A DNA stretch of 64,000 nt. Source: Microbacterium proteolyticum. Lineage in GTDB: Bacteria > Actinomycetota > Actinomycetes > Actinomycetales > Microbacteriaceae. A program made the position numbers and the translations under genes. The DNA lies in assembly GCF_029639405.1 (NCBI RefSeq), contig NZ_CP121274.1:806001-870000 (forward strand), given 5' to 3'. The notes beneath the pieces are model-generated. The model saw only the letters and a program-made list of their open reading frames with translations, did not search any database and had not been told where the DNA came from. Of this stretch, positions 15,970 to 23,856 are shown piece after piece (the stretch's first letter is position 1; each line of letters opens with the position of its first letter).

Positions 15970-16548
15970 TTACTGCGGCTGCAGGCCCAGGTCGTCGAGG
16001 TCGATGGATGCCAGCCACTGCAGGCCCTCGGCCTCGATCGCGGCCTGCGCGCCGGTCTTGCGGTCGACGATCACCGCGACGGCGACGACCTCCGCGCCCT
16101 CGCGGCGCAGAGCCTCGACGGCCTTGAGCGCGGACTGGCCGGTGGTCGAGGTGTCTTCGACGACGACGACGCGCTTGCCCTTGACGTCGGCGCCCTCGAT
16201 CTGGCGGCCGCGGCCGTGGTCCTTGGGCTCCTTGCGCACGACGAAGGCGTCGAGCGGGTGGCCCGCGTGCACCGACTCGTGCATCACGGCGTTGGCGATC
16301 GGGTCGGCACCGAGCGTGAGCCCGCCGACGGCGACGACACCGTCGAGGTCCTTCACGAGGTCGAGCACGAGACGACCGATCGCGGGAGCCGCACGGTGGT
16401 CGAGCGTGAGCTTGCGCATGTCGACGTAGTACGTCGCCTTCTTGCCGCTCGAGAGCGTGAAGTCGCCGTGGAACACCGCCTCGGCGTTGATGAGGCCGAT
16501 GAGGGCCTGGCGGTCGGCTTCGAGCTCGGGAGTGGAGGCGGCAGTCAC
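15970..16548 (-). CDS. pyrE: Orotate phosphoribosyltransferase
   Basis: 192 residues from GTG at 16548. The PRPP-binding loop reads VVVVEDTSTTG and the catalytic flexible loop region reads RKEPKDHGRGRQIEG, both typical of PyrE. The enzyme makes orotidine 5'-monophosphate from orotate and PRPP in pyrimidine synthesis. The reading frame extends further upstream (MMAEASLS), but the GTG is preceded by TAGACT and seven bases, and an upstream start would reach the divergent gene at 16600. It stands alone, away from other pyr genes. Confidence 0.93.
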   Translation of the reverse strand: MTAASTPELEADRQALIGLINAEAVFHGDFTLSSGKKATYYVDMRKLTLDHRAAPAIGRLVLDLVKDLDGVVAVGGLTLGADPIANAVMHESVHAGHPLDAFVVRKEPKDHGRGRQIEGADVKGKRVVVVEDTSTTGQSALKAVEALRREGAEVVAVAVIVDRKTGAQAAIEAEGLQWLASIDLDDLGLQPQ

Positions 16549-16555
16549 GGCGTCG

Positions 16556-16561
16556 AGTCTA
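16556..16561 (-). promoter_or_regulatory. -10 box of pyrE, leaderless
   Basis: TAGACT on the minus strand, seven bases before the GTG at 16548. This position decides the pyrE start. Confidence 0.55.
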
Positions 16562-16599
16562 TTCGGCGCGGAAAGCGAAGCCTCCGCCATCATGAGCGC

Positions 16600-17814
16600 A
16601 TGCCGCAAACGCCCACCCCCGACCTGGTCGCGCTGCTCGCGACCGAAGGCGCGGGGACCGACGTGCAAGACGCGCGCCAGGAAGCCAAGGCACGGGCATC
16701 CCGATCGCCCGAACTTCGCCTGGCTCTCGCGGAGCACTACCGGCAAATCGGAGATCGCGCGCAAGCGGGGCGGTGGGGCATCGTCTTCCCGGGCTGGACC
16801 CGTCCGCGAGAAGTCGCCCACATGCGTCTGTGGCTACTCGGCCAGGCGACCCGGGGCAATTTCGTCCGCCAGAGCCTGCGCCTCGCTCACGGCGAGGCCG
16901 TTCCGTCAGTGGTCGCCGACCTCACTTCACCGACGTACGTCGAGCGCGGACCAAGCGACGGATCGCCCGCGCAGGGTCTGGGGTGCGTTGGCATGCTCAT
17001 CGCGGTCATCGGTCTGATCGCCGGCTTTCTCACCCTTCTCTGGAACACAGCCCACACGCTGTGGAATGCCTTCCTTTCCACGCCGTCACCTCTCACCGGC
17101 GAACTCGCTCTCGCCGCACTGATCACGGTCATCGTCAGTGGAGGAGTGCTTGCCGTGGGACTGCGGCTCTTCGATCGTCCGGTCGAACTCCCCGACCCTG
17201 AGTTCGCCACCCGGCGCGCCCTCGAGCTCCTCGACAGCCGACCGCAGGAGGGACGGGTGATGCTGCGCGCGCTCGTCCGTGCCGACGGCGATCCGGAAGC
17301 GCGACGCGCGCTCGTCGAAGACGCGCGAAGACGGAATCGCCCCGCCCAGGCGGGCCGCTGGGGCTGTCCGCTTCCCGGGGTGACCACGGAGGCGGAGCGC
17401 GATGCGTACGCGGCGAGCATCCTGTCGCGTGGTGGCAACGACCCGTCATCGGTCCTCGCCGAGCGGTCGCACCTGAGGTTCGACGATCCCGTGCCCGGAG
17501 ACGTCGCCGACGTCGCACGACGGCTGGGCGCAGCGCCGTGGGATCCCCCGAGCGCGCCAAACTTATCGGGGATCGCGTGGTGGGCAGCGGCCGCCCCGCT
17601 TCCGCTCGGCGCGGCGGCGACCGCGTTCGCACCGGCGTCCGCACACGCGATCGCCGTCTCCTCTGTAATCACCGTCCTGGCGATCTGGTGGGGGCTGTGT
17701 GTCCGAGGGGCCTTCTCGCGGAAACGGGGGCCGCGCGAGCGGTGGGCGTTCGCGATGGGGGCTCTCGCCCTTGTCTGGGCAGTGGGCGGTGTGCTGCTCG
17801 CCGCGGCATGGTAG
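16600..17814 (+). CDS. Membrane protein with a duplicated QAGRWG module
   Basis: 404 residues. Two similar soluble modules flank a two-helix membrane hairpin (about 127-151 and 163-185), and two more helices lie at the C-terminus. Each soluble module ends in a short helix plus AQAGRWG: HYRQIGDRAQAGRWGIVFPG near 47-66 and ARRRNRPAQAGRWGCPLPG near 243-261. The spacing looks like an internal duplication of a TPR-like segment and recalls DUF6584-type actinobacterial proteins, which I cannot confirm. The start at 16600 lies 51 bases from the divergent pyrE start. Function unknown. Confidence 0.7.
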   Translation: MPQTPTPDLVALLATEGAGTDVQDARQEAKARASRSPELRLALAEHYRQIGDRAQAGRWGIVFPGWTRPREVAHMRLWLLGQATRGNFVRQSLRLAHGEAVPSVVADLTSPTYVERGPSDGSPAQGLGCVGMLIAVIGLIAGFLTLLWNTAHTLWNAFLSTPSPLTGELALAALITVIVSGGVLAVGLRLFDRPVELPDPEFATRRALELLDSRPQEGRVMLRALVRADGDPEARRALVEDARRRNRPAQAGRWGCPLPGVTTEAERDAYAASILSRGGNDPSSVLAERSHLRFDDPVPGDVADVARRLGAAPWDPPSAPNLSGIAWWAAAAPLPLGAAATAFAPASAHAIAVSSVITVLAIWWGLCVRGAFSRKRGPRERWAFAMGALALVWAVGGVLLAAAW

Positions 17815-17861
17815 GGGATCCCCGCTGCAGCTCATCGAACGGCGATGTCCCCGCCCGAAAG

Positions 17862-17867
17862 TAGGCT
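17862..17867 (+). promoter_or_regulatory. -10 box of the exonuclease III gene, leaderless
   Basis: TAGGCT, then GGATGCC (7 bases), then ATG at 17875. Confidence 0.6.
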
Positions 17868-17874
17868 GGATGCC

Positions 17875-18720
17875 ATGCGCCTGGCCACCTGGAACGTCAA
17901 CTCCGTCCGCGCCCGCGTCGCCCGCACCGTCGAGTTCGCCGTGCGCGAGCACATCGACGTTCTGGCGATGCAGGAGATCAAGTGCAAGACGGAGCAGTTC
18001 CCGTACGCCGCGTTCGAAGAGGCCGGGTATCACGTCGTCGCACACGGGCTGAACCAGTGGAACGGCGTCGCGATCGCCAGCCGTGAGCCGATCGAAGACG
18101 TCCAGATCGGTTTCCCCGGCATGCCCGGGTTCGAGAAGGGCAAGGAAGGCCCCGACCTGCCGAAAGAGGCGCGGGCGCTCGGCGCGACGATCGACGGCGT
18201 GCAGGTGTGGAGCCTGTACGTCCCGAACGGCCGCGGGCTCGACGACCCGCACTACCACTACAAGCTCGACTGGCTCGAAGCCCTCCGCCGCCACACCGAA
18301 GACACCCTGACCGCGAACCCCGGCCTGCCCCTGGCCCTGACCGGCGACTTCAACATCGCCCCGACGGATGCCGACAACGGCGACCCCACGGTGATCGAGG
18401 GCGTGACCACGCACGTCTCGCCGCCCGAGCGCGCCGCGTTCGCCGCGTTCGAGTCCTCGGGGCTCACCGACGTCGTGCGTCCGCTCATCCCCACCGGTTA
18501 CACCTACTGGGACTACAAGCAGCTGCGCTTCCCCCGCAACGAGGGGCTCCGCATCGACTTCATCCTGGGCTCGACGGCGTTCGCCGACGCCGTGCAGGGC
18601 GCCGAGATCCACCGCAACGAACGCAAGGGCGAGGCGCCCAGCGACCACGTGCCCGTCGTCGCCGACCTCGACTTCTCCCACGGCGAGGACGACGACGACC
18701 TCCCGATGATCTTCGGCTGA
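17875..18720 (+). CDS. xth: Exodeoxyribonuclease III / AP endonuclease
   Basis: 281 residues in the usual XthA range. The EEP-fold motifs are in order: WNVNS near the N-terminus, QEIK (metal-binding Glu), LYVPNG, TGDFNIAP (catalytic Asp and Asn), RIDFIL, and SDHVPV with the general-base His. The enzyme nicks DNA at abasic sites and removes damaged 3' ends in base-excision repair. The ATG at 17875 is preferred over one ten codons upstream because it begins the conserved first strand (MRLATWNVNS) and fits the leaderless promoter. An acidic tail (GEDDDDLP) ends the protein. Confidence 0.95.
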   Translation: MRLATWNVNSVRARVARTVEFAVREHIDVLAMQEIKCKTEQFPYAAFEEAGYHVVAHGLNQWNGVAIASREPIEDVQIGFPGMPGFEKGKEGPDLPKEARALGATIDGVQVWSLYVPNGRGLDDPHYHYKLDWLEALRRHTEDTLTANPGLPLALTGDFNIAPTDADNGDPTVIEGVTTHVSPPERAAFAAFESSGLTDVVRPLIPTGYTYWDYKQLRFPRNEGLRIDFILGSTAFADAVQGAEIHRNERKGEAPSDHVPVVADLDFSHGEDDDDLPMIFG

Positions 18721-18773
18721 CGGCATCCTTCTTCTCCGTCAGGTGGGGGAGGCGCAGGCGTCGGAGCTGCTCG

Positions 18774-18779
18774 TAGGCT
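18774..18779 (+). promoter_or_regulatory. -10 box upstream of the 77-aa membrane protein
   Basis: TAGGCT 23 bases before the ATG at 18803. The leader includes GGGAGGAG, so this transcript is leadered. Confidence 0.5.
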
Positions 18780-18802
18780 CGGATCAGCGAGGGAGGAGCT
18801 CC

Positions 18803-19036
18803 ATGGCATCCACGAGGGATCCGCAGGGATCGACCGCCGTCTGGTATTTCGTCGCGGCGGTGTTCGTGCTGGTCCTCCCGAACCTGCTCTTCCCCGACGT
18901 GAACCTCGTGCTGCGAATCGTGATCCTCGTCGCCGGCGTCGCCCTCATGGCCGTGGGCTTCGTGCACCTTCGCCGAGAGACATCGGCCAAGGACGAGCCC
19001 GCCGAAGATGATGGCTCGAGCCGGGACGACACCTGA
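18803..19036 (+). CDS. Small membrane protein, two segments (77 aa)
   Basis: The start is fixed by GGAGGAG five to six bases before the ATG. Two membrane helices (about 12-31 and 33-52) form a tight hairpin, followed by a charged C-terminal tail ending SSRDDT. There are no conserved polar residues in the helices. Function unknown. Confidence 0.7.
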   Translation: MASTRDPQGSTAVWYFVAAVFVLVLPNLLFPDVNLVLRIVILVAGVALMAVGFVHLRRETSAKDEPAEDDGSSRDDT

Positions 19037-19168
19037 TCCGATCCGGCTGACGGCATCCGGGAACTTTTCTCCGACGCTCTGTCGATTCCGCCCGTCGCCG
19101 TTCGACGCGATAGTAGGGGCAGGCATCCGCTCCCCCGGAACGAACGACAGCAGGGAAGAGAAGAGACC

Positions 19169-19597
19169 ATGACGAAGTACATGCTGATCATGCGCGGTAC
19201 CGACGAGGCGTACGCGGCGTACAAGCAGATCCCGTTCGAGCAGATCATCAACGACATGGGCGCGTACAACGAGTCGATGATCACCGCGGGTGTGCTCGTC
19301 GCCGGCGACGGCCTCGCCGAAGACATGAGCCAGAACTTCGTCGTCGAGTTCGGCGGCGAGGAGCCCGTGGTCACCGACGGCCCCTACGGCGAGACGCACG
19401 AGCTGTTCAACGGCTTCTGGATCATCGAGGTGTCCACGCGCGACGAGGCGATCGAGTGGGCCCGTCGCGCACCGCTCATCGCCGGCAACAAGCTCGAAGT
19501 CCGCCGGGTGACCGACGAGACCGACTTCGCGGCGTTCGCCGACAACGAGTACATCCAGAAGGAGGAGGGCTGGCGCGAGGAGCTCTCCGGTCGGTGA
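19169..19597 (+). CDS. YCII/DGPF domain protein
   Basis: 142 residues forming a single YCII-related domain. The fold begins MTKYMLIMRGT and holds the family signature VTDGPYGETHELFNGFWIIE (a DGPF-type motif) around residues 70-90. GGGAAGAGAAGAG precedes the ATG. The gene overlaps the next one, an ECF42-type sigma factor, by four bases (GTGA). DGPF proteins are the standard partners of ECF42 factors; what they sense or convert is not established. Confidence 0.9.
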   Translation: MTKYMLIMRGTDEAYAAYKQIPFEQIINDMGAYNESMITAGVLVAGDGLAEDMSQNFVVEFGGEEPVVTDGPYGETHELFNGFWIIEVSTRDEAIEWARRAPLIAGNKLEVRRVTDETDFAAFADNEYIQKEEGWREELSGR

Positions 19598-20832
19598 CCC
19601 CCGACCCCGACCTCTCGCGCCGCGTCGCGGCGATCTGGCGCATCGAGGGCGCCCGGATCGTCGCGGCGCTGGCCCGCGTGGTCGGCGACCTCGGCACCGC
19701 GGAAGACCTCGCGCAGGACGCGCTGGTCGAAGCCGTCGAGCAGTGGGCCCGCGACGGCGTCCCACGGAACCCCGGGGCGTGGCTGACGGCGGTGGCGAAG
19801 CGTCGCGCGATCGACGGCTGGCGGCGCGAGCAGCGCCTCGGCGAGAAGTACCGCCTGCTCGCCGCCGACCTCGACGAGGTGGCCGACGACGTGTGGGAGC
19901 CGATCGACGACGACGTCCTGCGGCTGGTGTTCGCGGCCTGTCACCCCGTGCTCTCCCGCGAGGCGCAGGTGGCGCTGACGCTGAAGGTCGTCGGAGGCCT
20001 CGACACCGAAGCGATCGCGCGACTCTTCCTCGTCGCGGTGCCGACGATGCAGCAGCGGATCGTCCGCGCGAAGAAGGCGCTGAGCGCGGCGCGCGTCCCC
20101 TTCGCCGTCCCCGAGCCGGTGGAGTGGCCCGCGCGGCGCACGGCGGTGCTCACCGTCGTGTACCTGATCTTCACCGAGGGCTACGTCGCGAGCTCGGGCG
20201 ACGCGGTCCTCCGCACCGAGCTGGCGCACGAGGCGCTGCGCCTCGGCCGGGTCCTCGACCGACTGCTCCCCCGCGAGCCCGAGGTGCTGGGACTCTCCGC
20301 ACTGATGGAGTTCCAGGCATCCCGCTTCGCCGCCCGCGTCGACGGGAACGGGGATGCCGTGCTGCTCGCCGACCAGGACCGACGCCGCTGGGACCACTCG
20401 GCGATCGCCCGCGGCCGCGCGCTCCTCGACCGGGCCGACGCCCTCGGCAAGGGCCGCGGCCCGTATCAACTGCAGGCCGCGATCGCGCTGTGTCACGCCG
20501 AGGCCGCGAGCGTCGAGGCCACCGACTGGGACCGCATCGTCCTGCTGTACGAGATGCTCGGCCGGATCGCCGCGAACCCGGTGGTCGAGCTCAATCGCGC
20601 GGTCGCCGTGTCGATGGCATCCGGCCCGGAAGAGGGGCTCGCGGTCATCGACGGGATGGATGCCACGCCCTTGCGCGGCTCGCACCTCCTGCCCTCGGTG
20701 CGCGGCGAACTGCTCGCGCGCCTGGGCCGCGTCGAGGAGGCCCGCGCCCAGCTGGTCGAGGCCGCCGGCCTCACCCGCAACGCGCGCGAGGCGGCGCTGC
20801 TGCGCCGGAAGGCCGAGGCGCTGGGTCGCTGA
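19594..20832 (+). CDS. ECF42-type RNA polymerase sigma factor with C-terminal extension
   Basis: 412 residues from a GTG that overlaps the stop of the YCII gene. Region sigma-2 spans about 10-75 (GDLGTAEDLAQDALVEAVEQW). Sigma-4 spans about 105-170 (QVALTLKVVGGLDTEAIARLFLVAVPTMQQRIVRAKK). A long helical extension of about 230 residues follows (FTEGYVASSG, LELSALMEFQASR-like, then TPR-like repeats). This is the ECF42 architecture, in which the C-terminal domain is needed for activity and replaces an anti-sigma factor. No membrane anti-sigma gene is nearby, consistent with that. Confidence 0.9.
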   Translation: MTPDPDLSRRVAAIWRIEGARIVAALARVVGDLGTAEDLAQDALVEAVEQWARDGVPRNPGAWLTAVAKRRAIDGWRREQRLGEKYRLLAADLDEVADDVWEPIDDDVLRLVFAACHPVLSREAQVALTLKVVGGLDTEAIARLFLVAVPTMQQRIVRAKKALSAARVPFAVPEPVEWPARRTAVLTVVYLIFTEGYVASSGDAVLRTELAHEALRLGRVLDRLLPREPEVLGLSALMEFQASRFAARVDGNGDAVLLADQDRRRWDHSAIARGRALLDRADALGKGRGPYQLQAAIALCHAEAASVEATDWDRIVLLYEMLGRIAANPVVELNRAVAVSMASGPEEGLAVIDGMDATPLRGSHLLPSVRGELLARLGRVEEARAQLVEAAGLTRNAREAALLRRKAEALGR

Positions 20833-20881
20833 ACCAGCGCGAGGCGCGGCGCGCGGGCGGCTCCGCGCAGGTGTTACGGGC

Positions 20882-20945
20882 TTGGGGCGCGTTCTGCACG
20901 TGGGGGCGCGAAAATACACGCCCCGACGCACGAAACGCGCCCCAA
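20882..20945. repeat. Intergenic repeat family B, copy 1
   Basis: 64 bp between the convergent sigma-factor and FMN-reductase genes. The outer arms TTGGGGCGCGTT / AACGCGCCCCAA are perfect over 12 bp. A nested inner pair GGGGCGCG / CACGCCCC matches in 7 of 8 positions. It has the same length as copy 3 at 56497-56560. Confidence 0.75.
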
Positions 20946-20961
20946 ACCGAGAAACGGTGCG

Positions 20962-21534
20962 TCAGGCCGCCGGAACCGCCGCGGGAGCGGTGCGCTCGGC
21001 GAGCGTCACGAGCGCCTCGATGATAGAGCGGAGGAACGCTGCGGTGCCCTCATCGTTGACGGTGCCGTCCTCGTCGAACAGGCCGGGCGTCGACTGGATG
21101 TACCCCTCGGGCTGTCCGAGCACGAGAGCGTTGTAGTGCAGGAGGACCGAGCGCAGGTGCTGCTGACCGGCAGCGGTCGCGATGCCGCCCTGCGAGGTGC
21201 CGATGACCGCGGTGGGCTTGTCGTTGAACGACGCCTCACCGTAGGGACGCGCCGACCAGTCCAGCGCGTTCTTGAGCACGCCCGGGATCGACCGGCTGTA
21301 CTCGGGGGTCACGATGAAGACCGCGTCGGCATCCTCGATCGCGTTCTTGAAGTCCGTTGCGACCTGCGGGAAGTTCCCGTCGTAGTCGGGCGAGTAGAAC
21401 GGGAGGTCCTTGATCGGGATCTCCTTCAGCGTCACGCCCTCGGGCGCCACCTTCTCGAGCGCCTTCGCGAGGCGACGGTTGATCGAGGTGCTGGAGATGC
21501 TTCCGACGATGTAGCCGATGGTGTGGTCGGTCAC
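20962..21534 (-). CDS. NADPH-dependent FMN reductase (flavodoxin-fold)
   Basis: 190 residues from GTG at 21534, chosen by AGGAAGG six bases upstream. The phosphate loop is GSISSTSINRRLAKAL. The family signature TPEYSRSIPGVLKNALDW follows the third strand, and GTSQGG marks the fourth. Such enzymes reduce free flavin, quinones, azo dyes or metal ions with NAD(P)H. The 144-bp gap to the divergent kinase gene contains a small imperfect palindrome, GAATACATTC, which might be a redox-regulator site. Confidence 0.92.
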   Translation of the reverse strand: MTDHTIGYIVGSISSTSINRRLAKALEKVAPEGVTLKEIPIKDLPFYSPDYDGNFPQVATDFKNAIEDADAVFIVTPEYSRSIPGVLKNALDWSARPYGEASFNDKPTAVIGTSQGGIATAAGQQHLRSVLLHYNALVLGQPEGYIQSTPGLFDEDGTVNDEGTAAFLRSIIEALVTLAERTAPAAVPAA

Positions 21535-21666
21535 GATGATCCTTCCTGTGTCGTGGGGACGCCGAGACGTCCGAATACATTCACGTGCAAGCTTTGCGTT
21601 CCGCGGACTATTCCCCGTCGGGGTTGACTCCGTCGGACGGGGGATGCCGAACGTCGGGGGTCCCCC

Positions 21667-21672
21667 TACCGT
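21667..21672 (+). promoter_or_regulatory. -10 box of the histidine kinase gene, leaderless
   Basis: TACCGT, then GGAAGG, then ATG at 21679. The GGAAGG directly abuts the ATG, too close to act as a Shine-Dalgarno. Confidence 0.55.
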
Positions 21673-21678
21673 GGAAGG

Positions 21679-22950
21679 ATGCCGAACCTCACGCGCGCGC
21701 AGTGGCGGAGCGACATCGTGCTCGCCGCGGTGCTGTTCGTCGGCGGACTGCTCAGCGCCGTGCTCTCCGCGGTCGCGGGAATCTACGGCGACCAGCAGGC
21801 CGAATTCATCCTCGCGGTCGTGTACGTCACGGTGCTGGCCGTGCCCCTGGCGTTCCGGCGCCGGTGGCCGTCCATCGTGGCCGTGATCGTGTCGGTGGCG
21901 TACTTCTTGGCCGTGACGCTCCGGGTCCCCGAGGTCTACGCGGGCAACATCGCCATGTTCATCGCCATCTACACGGTCGGGGCGTGGTCCACGAACCGGC
22001 GCCGGGCCACGATCGTGCGGGTGGCGATCATCCTCGGCATGTTCGCGTGGCTGTTCGTCGTGATGTTCCAGGATGCGACGATGCCGGTCGATCAGGTGCC
22101 GGAAGGCTTCCCCTCCCGCACGGGCGCGTTCTCTCCCTTCGTCGCCTCGCAGCTGCTCGGCCTGGGCTTGAACGCCCTGTTCTTCGGCGGGGCCTACTTC
22201 TTCGGCGAGCGTTCGCACCAGCAGCGCCTGCAGCGCATCGCGCTGGAGGAGCGCACCGCCGAGCTCGAGGCCGAGCGCGAGATCACCGCGTCGCAGGCGG
22301 TCGCGCTCGACAGGGTGCGCATCGCCCGCGAGCTGCACGACGTCGTCGCGCACCACGTCTCGCTGATGGGCGTCCAGGCCGGAGTCGCCCGGTCGGTGAT
22401 GGATCGCGACCCGGCGAAGTCCCGCGAGATGCTGAGCGGGATCGAGCAGTCCGCGCGCACCTCCCTGCGCGAGCTCCGGCAGCTGCTCGAGACCCTTCGA
22501 ACCGCGGATGCCGCCGGCGGTGACCCACCCGGCACCGATACCGCCCCGACGACTCACGGTCTGGCATCCATCCCGGCCCTCGTTGAGGAGGCGTCGGCCG
22601 CGGGGCTTCCGACGACGTTCGCCGTGATCGGCGAGCCGGCCGTCGAGCCGCCGCCGCTGGTGCAGGTGAACCTGTTCCGCATCGCCCAGGAGGCGCTGAC
22701 GAACGCCCGCCGGCACGCGGGACCGGATGCGACGGCCGATGTGCGCGTGCGGTTCGACGACACGTCGGTCGAGCTCGAGGTGACCAACACCGGCCGGCGC
22801 GGGACAGCGACCGCGGGGCTCGGGCAGCTCGGAATGCGGGAGCGCGCCGCGGTGTCCGGCGGCAGCATCGAGATGGGTCCGCGTTCCCGCGGCGGGTATC
22901 TCGTGCGGGTTCGAGTTCCGCTGGTCGAGGTCGAGGTGGCGCATGCCTGA
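21679..22950 (+). CDS. NarL-family sensor histidine kinase
   Basis: 423 residues. Four to six membrane helices lie in the first ~180 residues, with no large extracellular domain. A coiled linker (EERTAELEAEREI) follows, then the HisKA_3 dimerisation box RIARELHDVVAHHVSLMGVQAG with the phospho-accepting His. The C-terminal HATPase has the N box in QEALTNARRHAG and G box GLGQLGMRERAA. It phosphorylates the regulator encoded next, which overlaps it by eight bases. The signal is unknown; membrane-embedded sensors of this type often detect envelope stress or antibiotics. Confidence 0.92.
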   Translation: MPNLTRAQWRSDIVLAAVLFVGGLLSAVLSAVAGIYGDQQAEFILAVVYVTVLAVPLAFRRRWPSIVAVIVSVAYFLAVTLRVPEVYAGNIAMFIAIYTVGAWSTNRRRATIVRVAIILGMFAWLFVVMFQDATMPVDQVPEGFPSRTGAFSPFVASQLLGLGLNALFFGGAYFFGERSHQQRLQRIALEERTAELEAEREITASQAVALDRVRIARELHDVVAHHVSLMGVQAGVARSVMDRDPAKSREMLSGIEQSARTSLRELRQLLETLRTADAAGGDPPGTDTAPTTHGLASIPALVEEASAAGLPTTFAVIGEPAVEPPPLVQVNLFRIAQEALTNARRHAGPDATADVRVRFDDTSVELEVTNTGRRGTATAGLGQLGMRERAAVSGGSIEMGPRSRGGYLVRVRVPLVEVEVAHA

Positions 22951-23614
22951 CCTGCGTGTCCTGCTCGTCGACGACCACGCCATGATGCGGGCGGGATTCC
23001 GCACGATCCTGTCGCTCGAGGACGACATCGAGGTGGTCGGGGAAGCGGGCACGGGCGTCGAGGCGATCGCTGCGGCAGCGGCGCTCCGACCTGACGTGAT
23101 CTGCATGGACGTCCAGATGCCCGACATGGACGGGCTCGAGGCCACGCGGCGCATCGTCGCCGATCCCAAATCGGACGCGGCGGTGCTCATCGTCACGACG
23201 TTCGACCGCGACGACTACCTCTTCGACGCGCTCGGGGCGGGGGCGAGCGGGTTCCTCCTGAAGAACGCGGGGCCCGAAGAGCTCGTGGGCGCGGTGCGGG
23301 TGGTCGGCGCGGGCGATGCGCTCCTTGCGCCGGAGGTCACCCGTCGCGTCATCTCACGGTTCGCCGGGCGCGGAGGCGATGTCGCAGCGCCGTCGCCCGC
23401 GGTGGAGCCACTCGTCCTCGCGGAACCCCTCACTGACCGCGAGGCCGAGGTGCTGAGGCTCGTCGCCGAGGCCCTGAGCAACGCCGAGATCGCCGCGCGC
23501 CTGTTCATCGGCGAGGCCACGGTCAAGACCCACGTGTCCAACGTGCTGCAGAAGCTCGGCGCCCGCGACCGCGTCCAGGCCGTCGTGCTCGCACACCGCC
23601 ACGGCCTGACCTAA
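22943..23614 (+). CDS. NarL/LuxR-family response regulator
   Basis: 223 residues. The receiver domain has the acidic pair (VDDH), phospho-acceptor Asp in ICMDVQMPDMDG, and switch and Lys residues in LIVTTFDRDDY and LLKNAGP. A linker leads to a LuxR-type helix-turn-helix (LTDREAEVLRLVAEALSNAEIAARLFIGEATVKTHVSNVLQKL, about 155-200). Translation is probably coupled to the kinase gene through the eight-base overlap. The ABC exporter downstream is a natural target candidate, though an inverted repeat and a separate promoter intervene. Confidence 0.93.
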   Translation: MPDLRVLLVDDHAMMRAGFRTILSLEDDIEVVGEAGTGVEAIAAAAALRPDVICMDVQMPDMDGLEATRRIVADPKSDAAVLIVTTFDRDDYLFDALGAGASGFLLKNAGPEELVGAVRVVGAGDALLAPEVTRRVISRFAGRGGDVAAPSPAVEPLVLAEPLTDREAEVLRLVAEALSNAEIAARLFIGEATVKTHVSNVLQKLGARDRVQAVVLAHRHGLT

Positions 23615-23652
23615 GGTCCGCGCGGTCCCGGCGCCTGTGCCATCGGCCGCCA

Positions 23653-23750
23653 CCACGCGGACACAACGCAGGAGATTCGAGCAGCGCTGGCCGCGGCTGC
23701 GCGGGATCCCCCGGCTCCGCCGATGTATCTCCTTCGTTGTGTCCGCGTGG
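23653..23750. repeat. Long inverted repeat between regulator and ABC genes (type E)
   Basis: Arms of 24 bp at 23653-23676 and 23727-23750 match in 23 positions (CCACGCGGACACAACG perfect, then one mismatch, then AGGAGAT). The 50-base centre is itself GC-rich and partly self-complementary. It sits 39 bases after the regulator stop and is the only copy in the window. Apart from it and the ABC promoter, the 242-bp gap holds nothing that I recognise. Confidence 0.7.
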
Positions 23751-23822
23751 CCGCCGAGCTCCCCCGCGCGGCGGAGTCCCCGAACCCTCCCCCGGACGGA
23801 TGCCACCGTGCACCCCGGTCCG

Positions 23823-23828
23823 TAGCGT
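23823..23828 (+). promoter_or_regulatory. -10 box of the ABC exporter operon
   Basis: TAGCGT, 28 bases before the GTG at 23857. The leader contains AGGAAGGGG at the right distance from the GTG. Confidence 0.45.
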
Positions 23829-23856
23829 GGACGCCATCACCAGGAAGGGGTGGACC

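Noticed and set aside
16549..16821. Longer pyrE start
   Set aside because: It would overlap the divergent gene at 16600, and PyrE proteins normally start near the chosen GTG.
21673..21678. GGAAGG as Shine-Dalgarno of the histidine kinase
   Set aside because: It abuts the ATG with no spacer; the TACCGT box at leaderless distance explains the start better.
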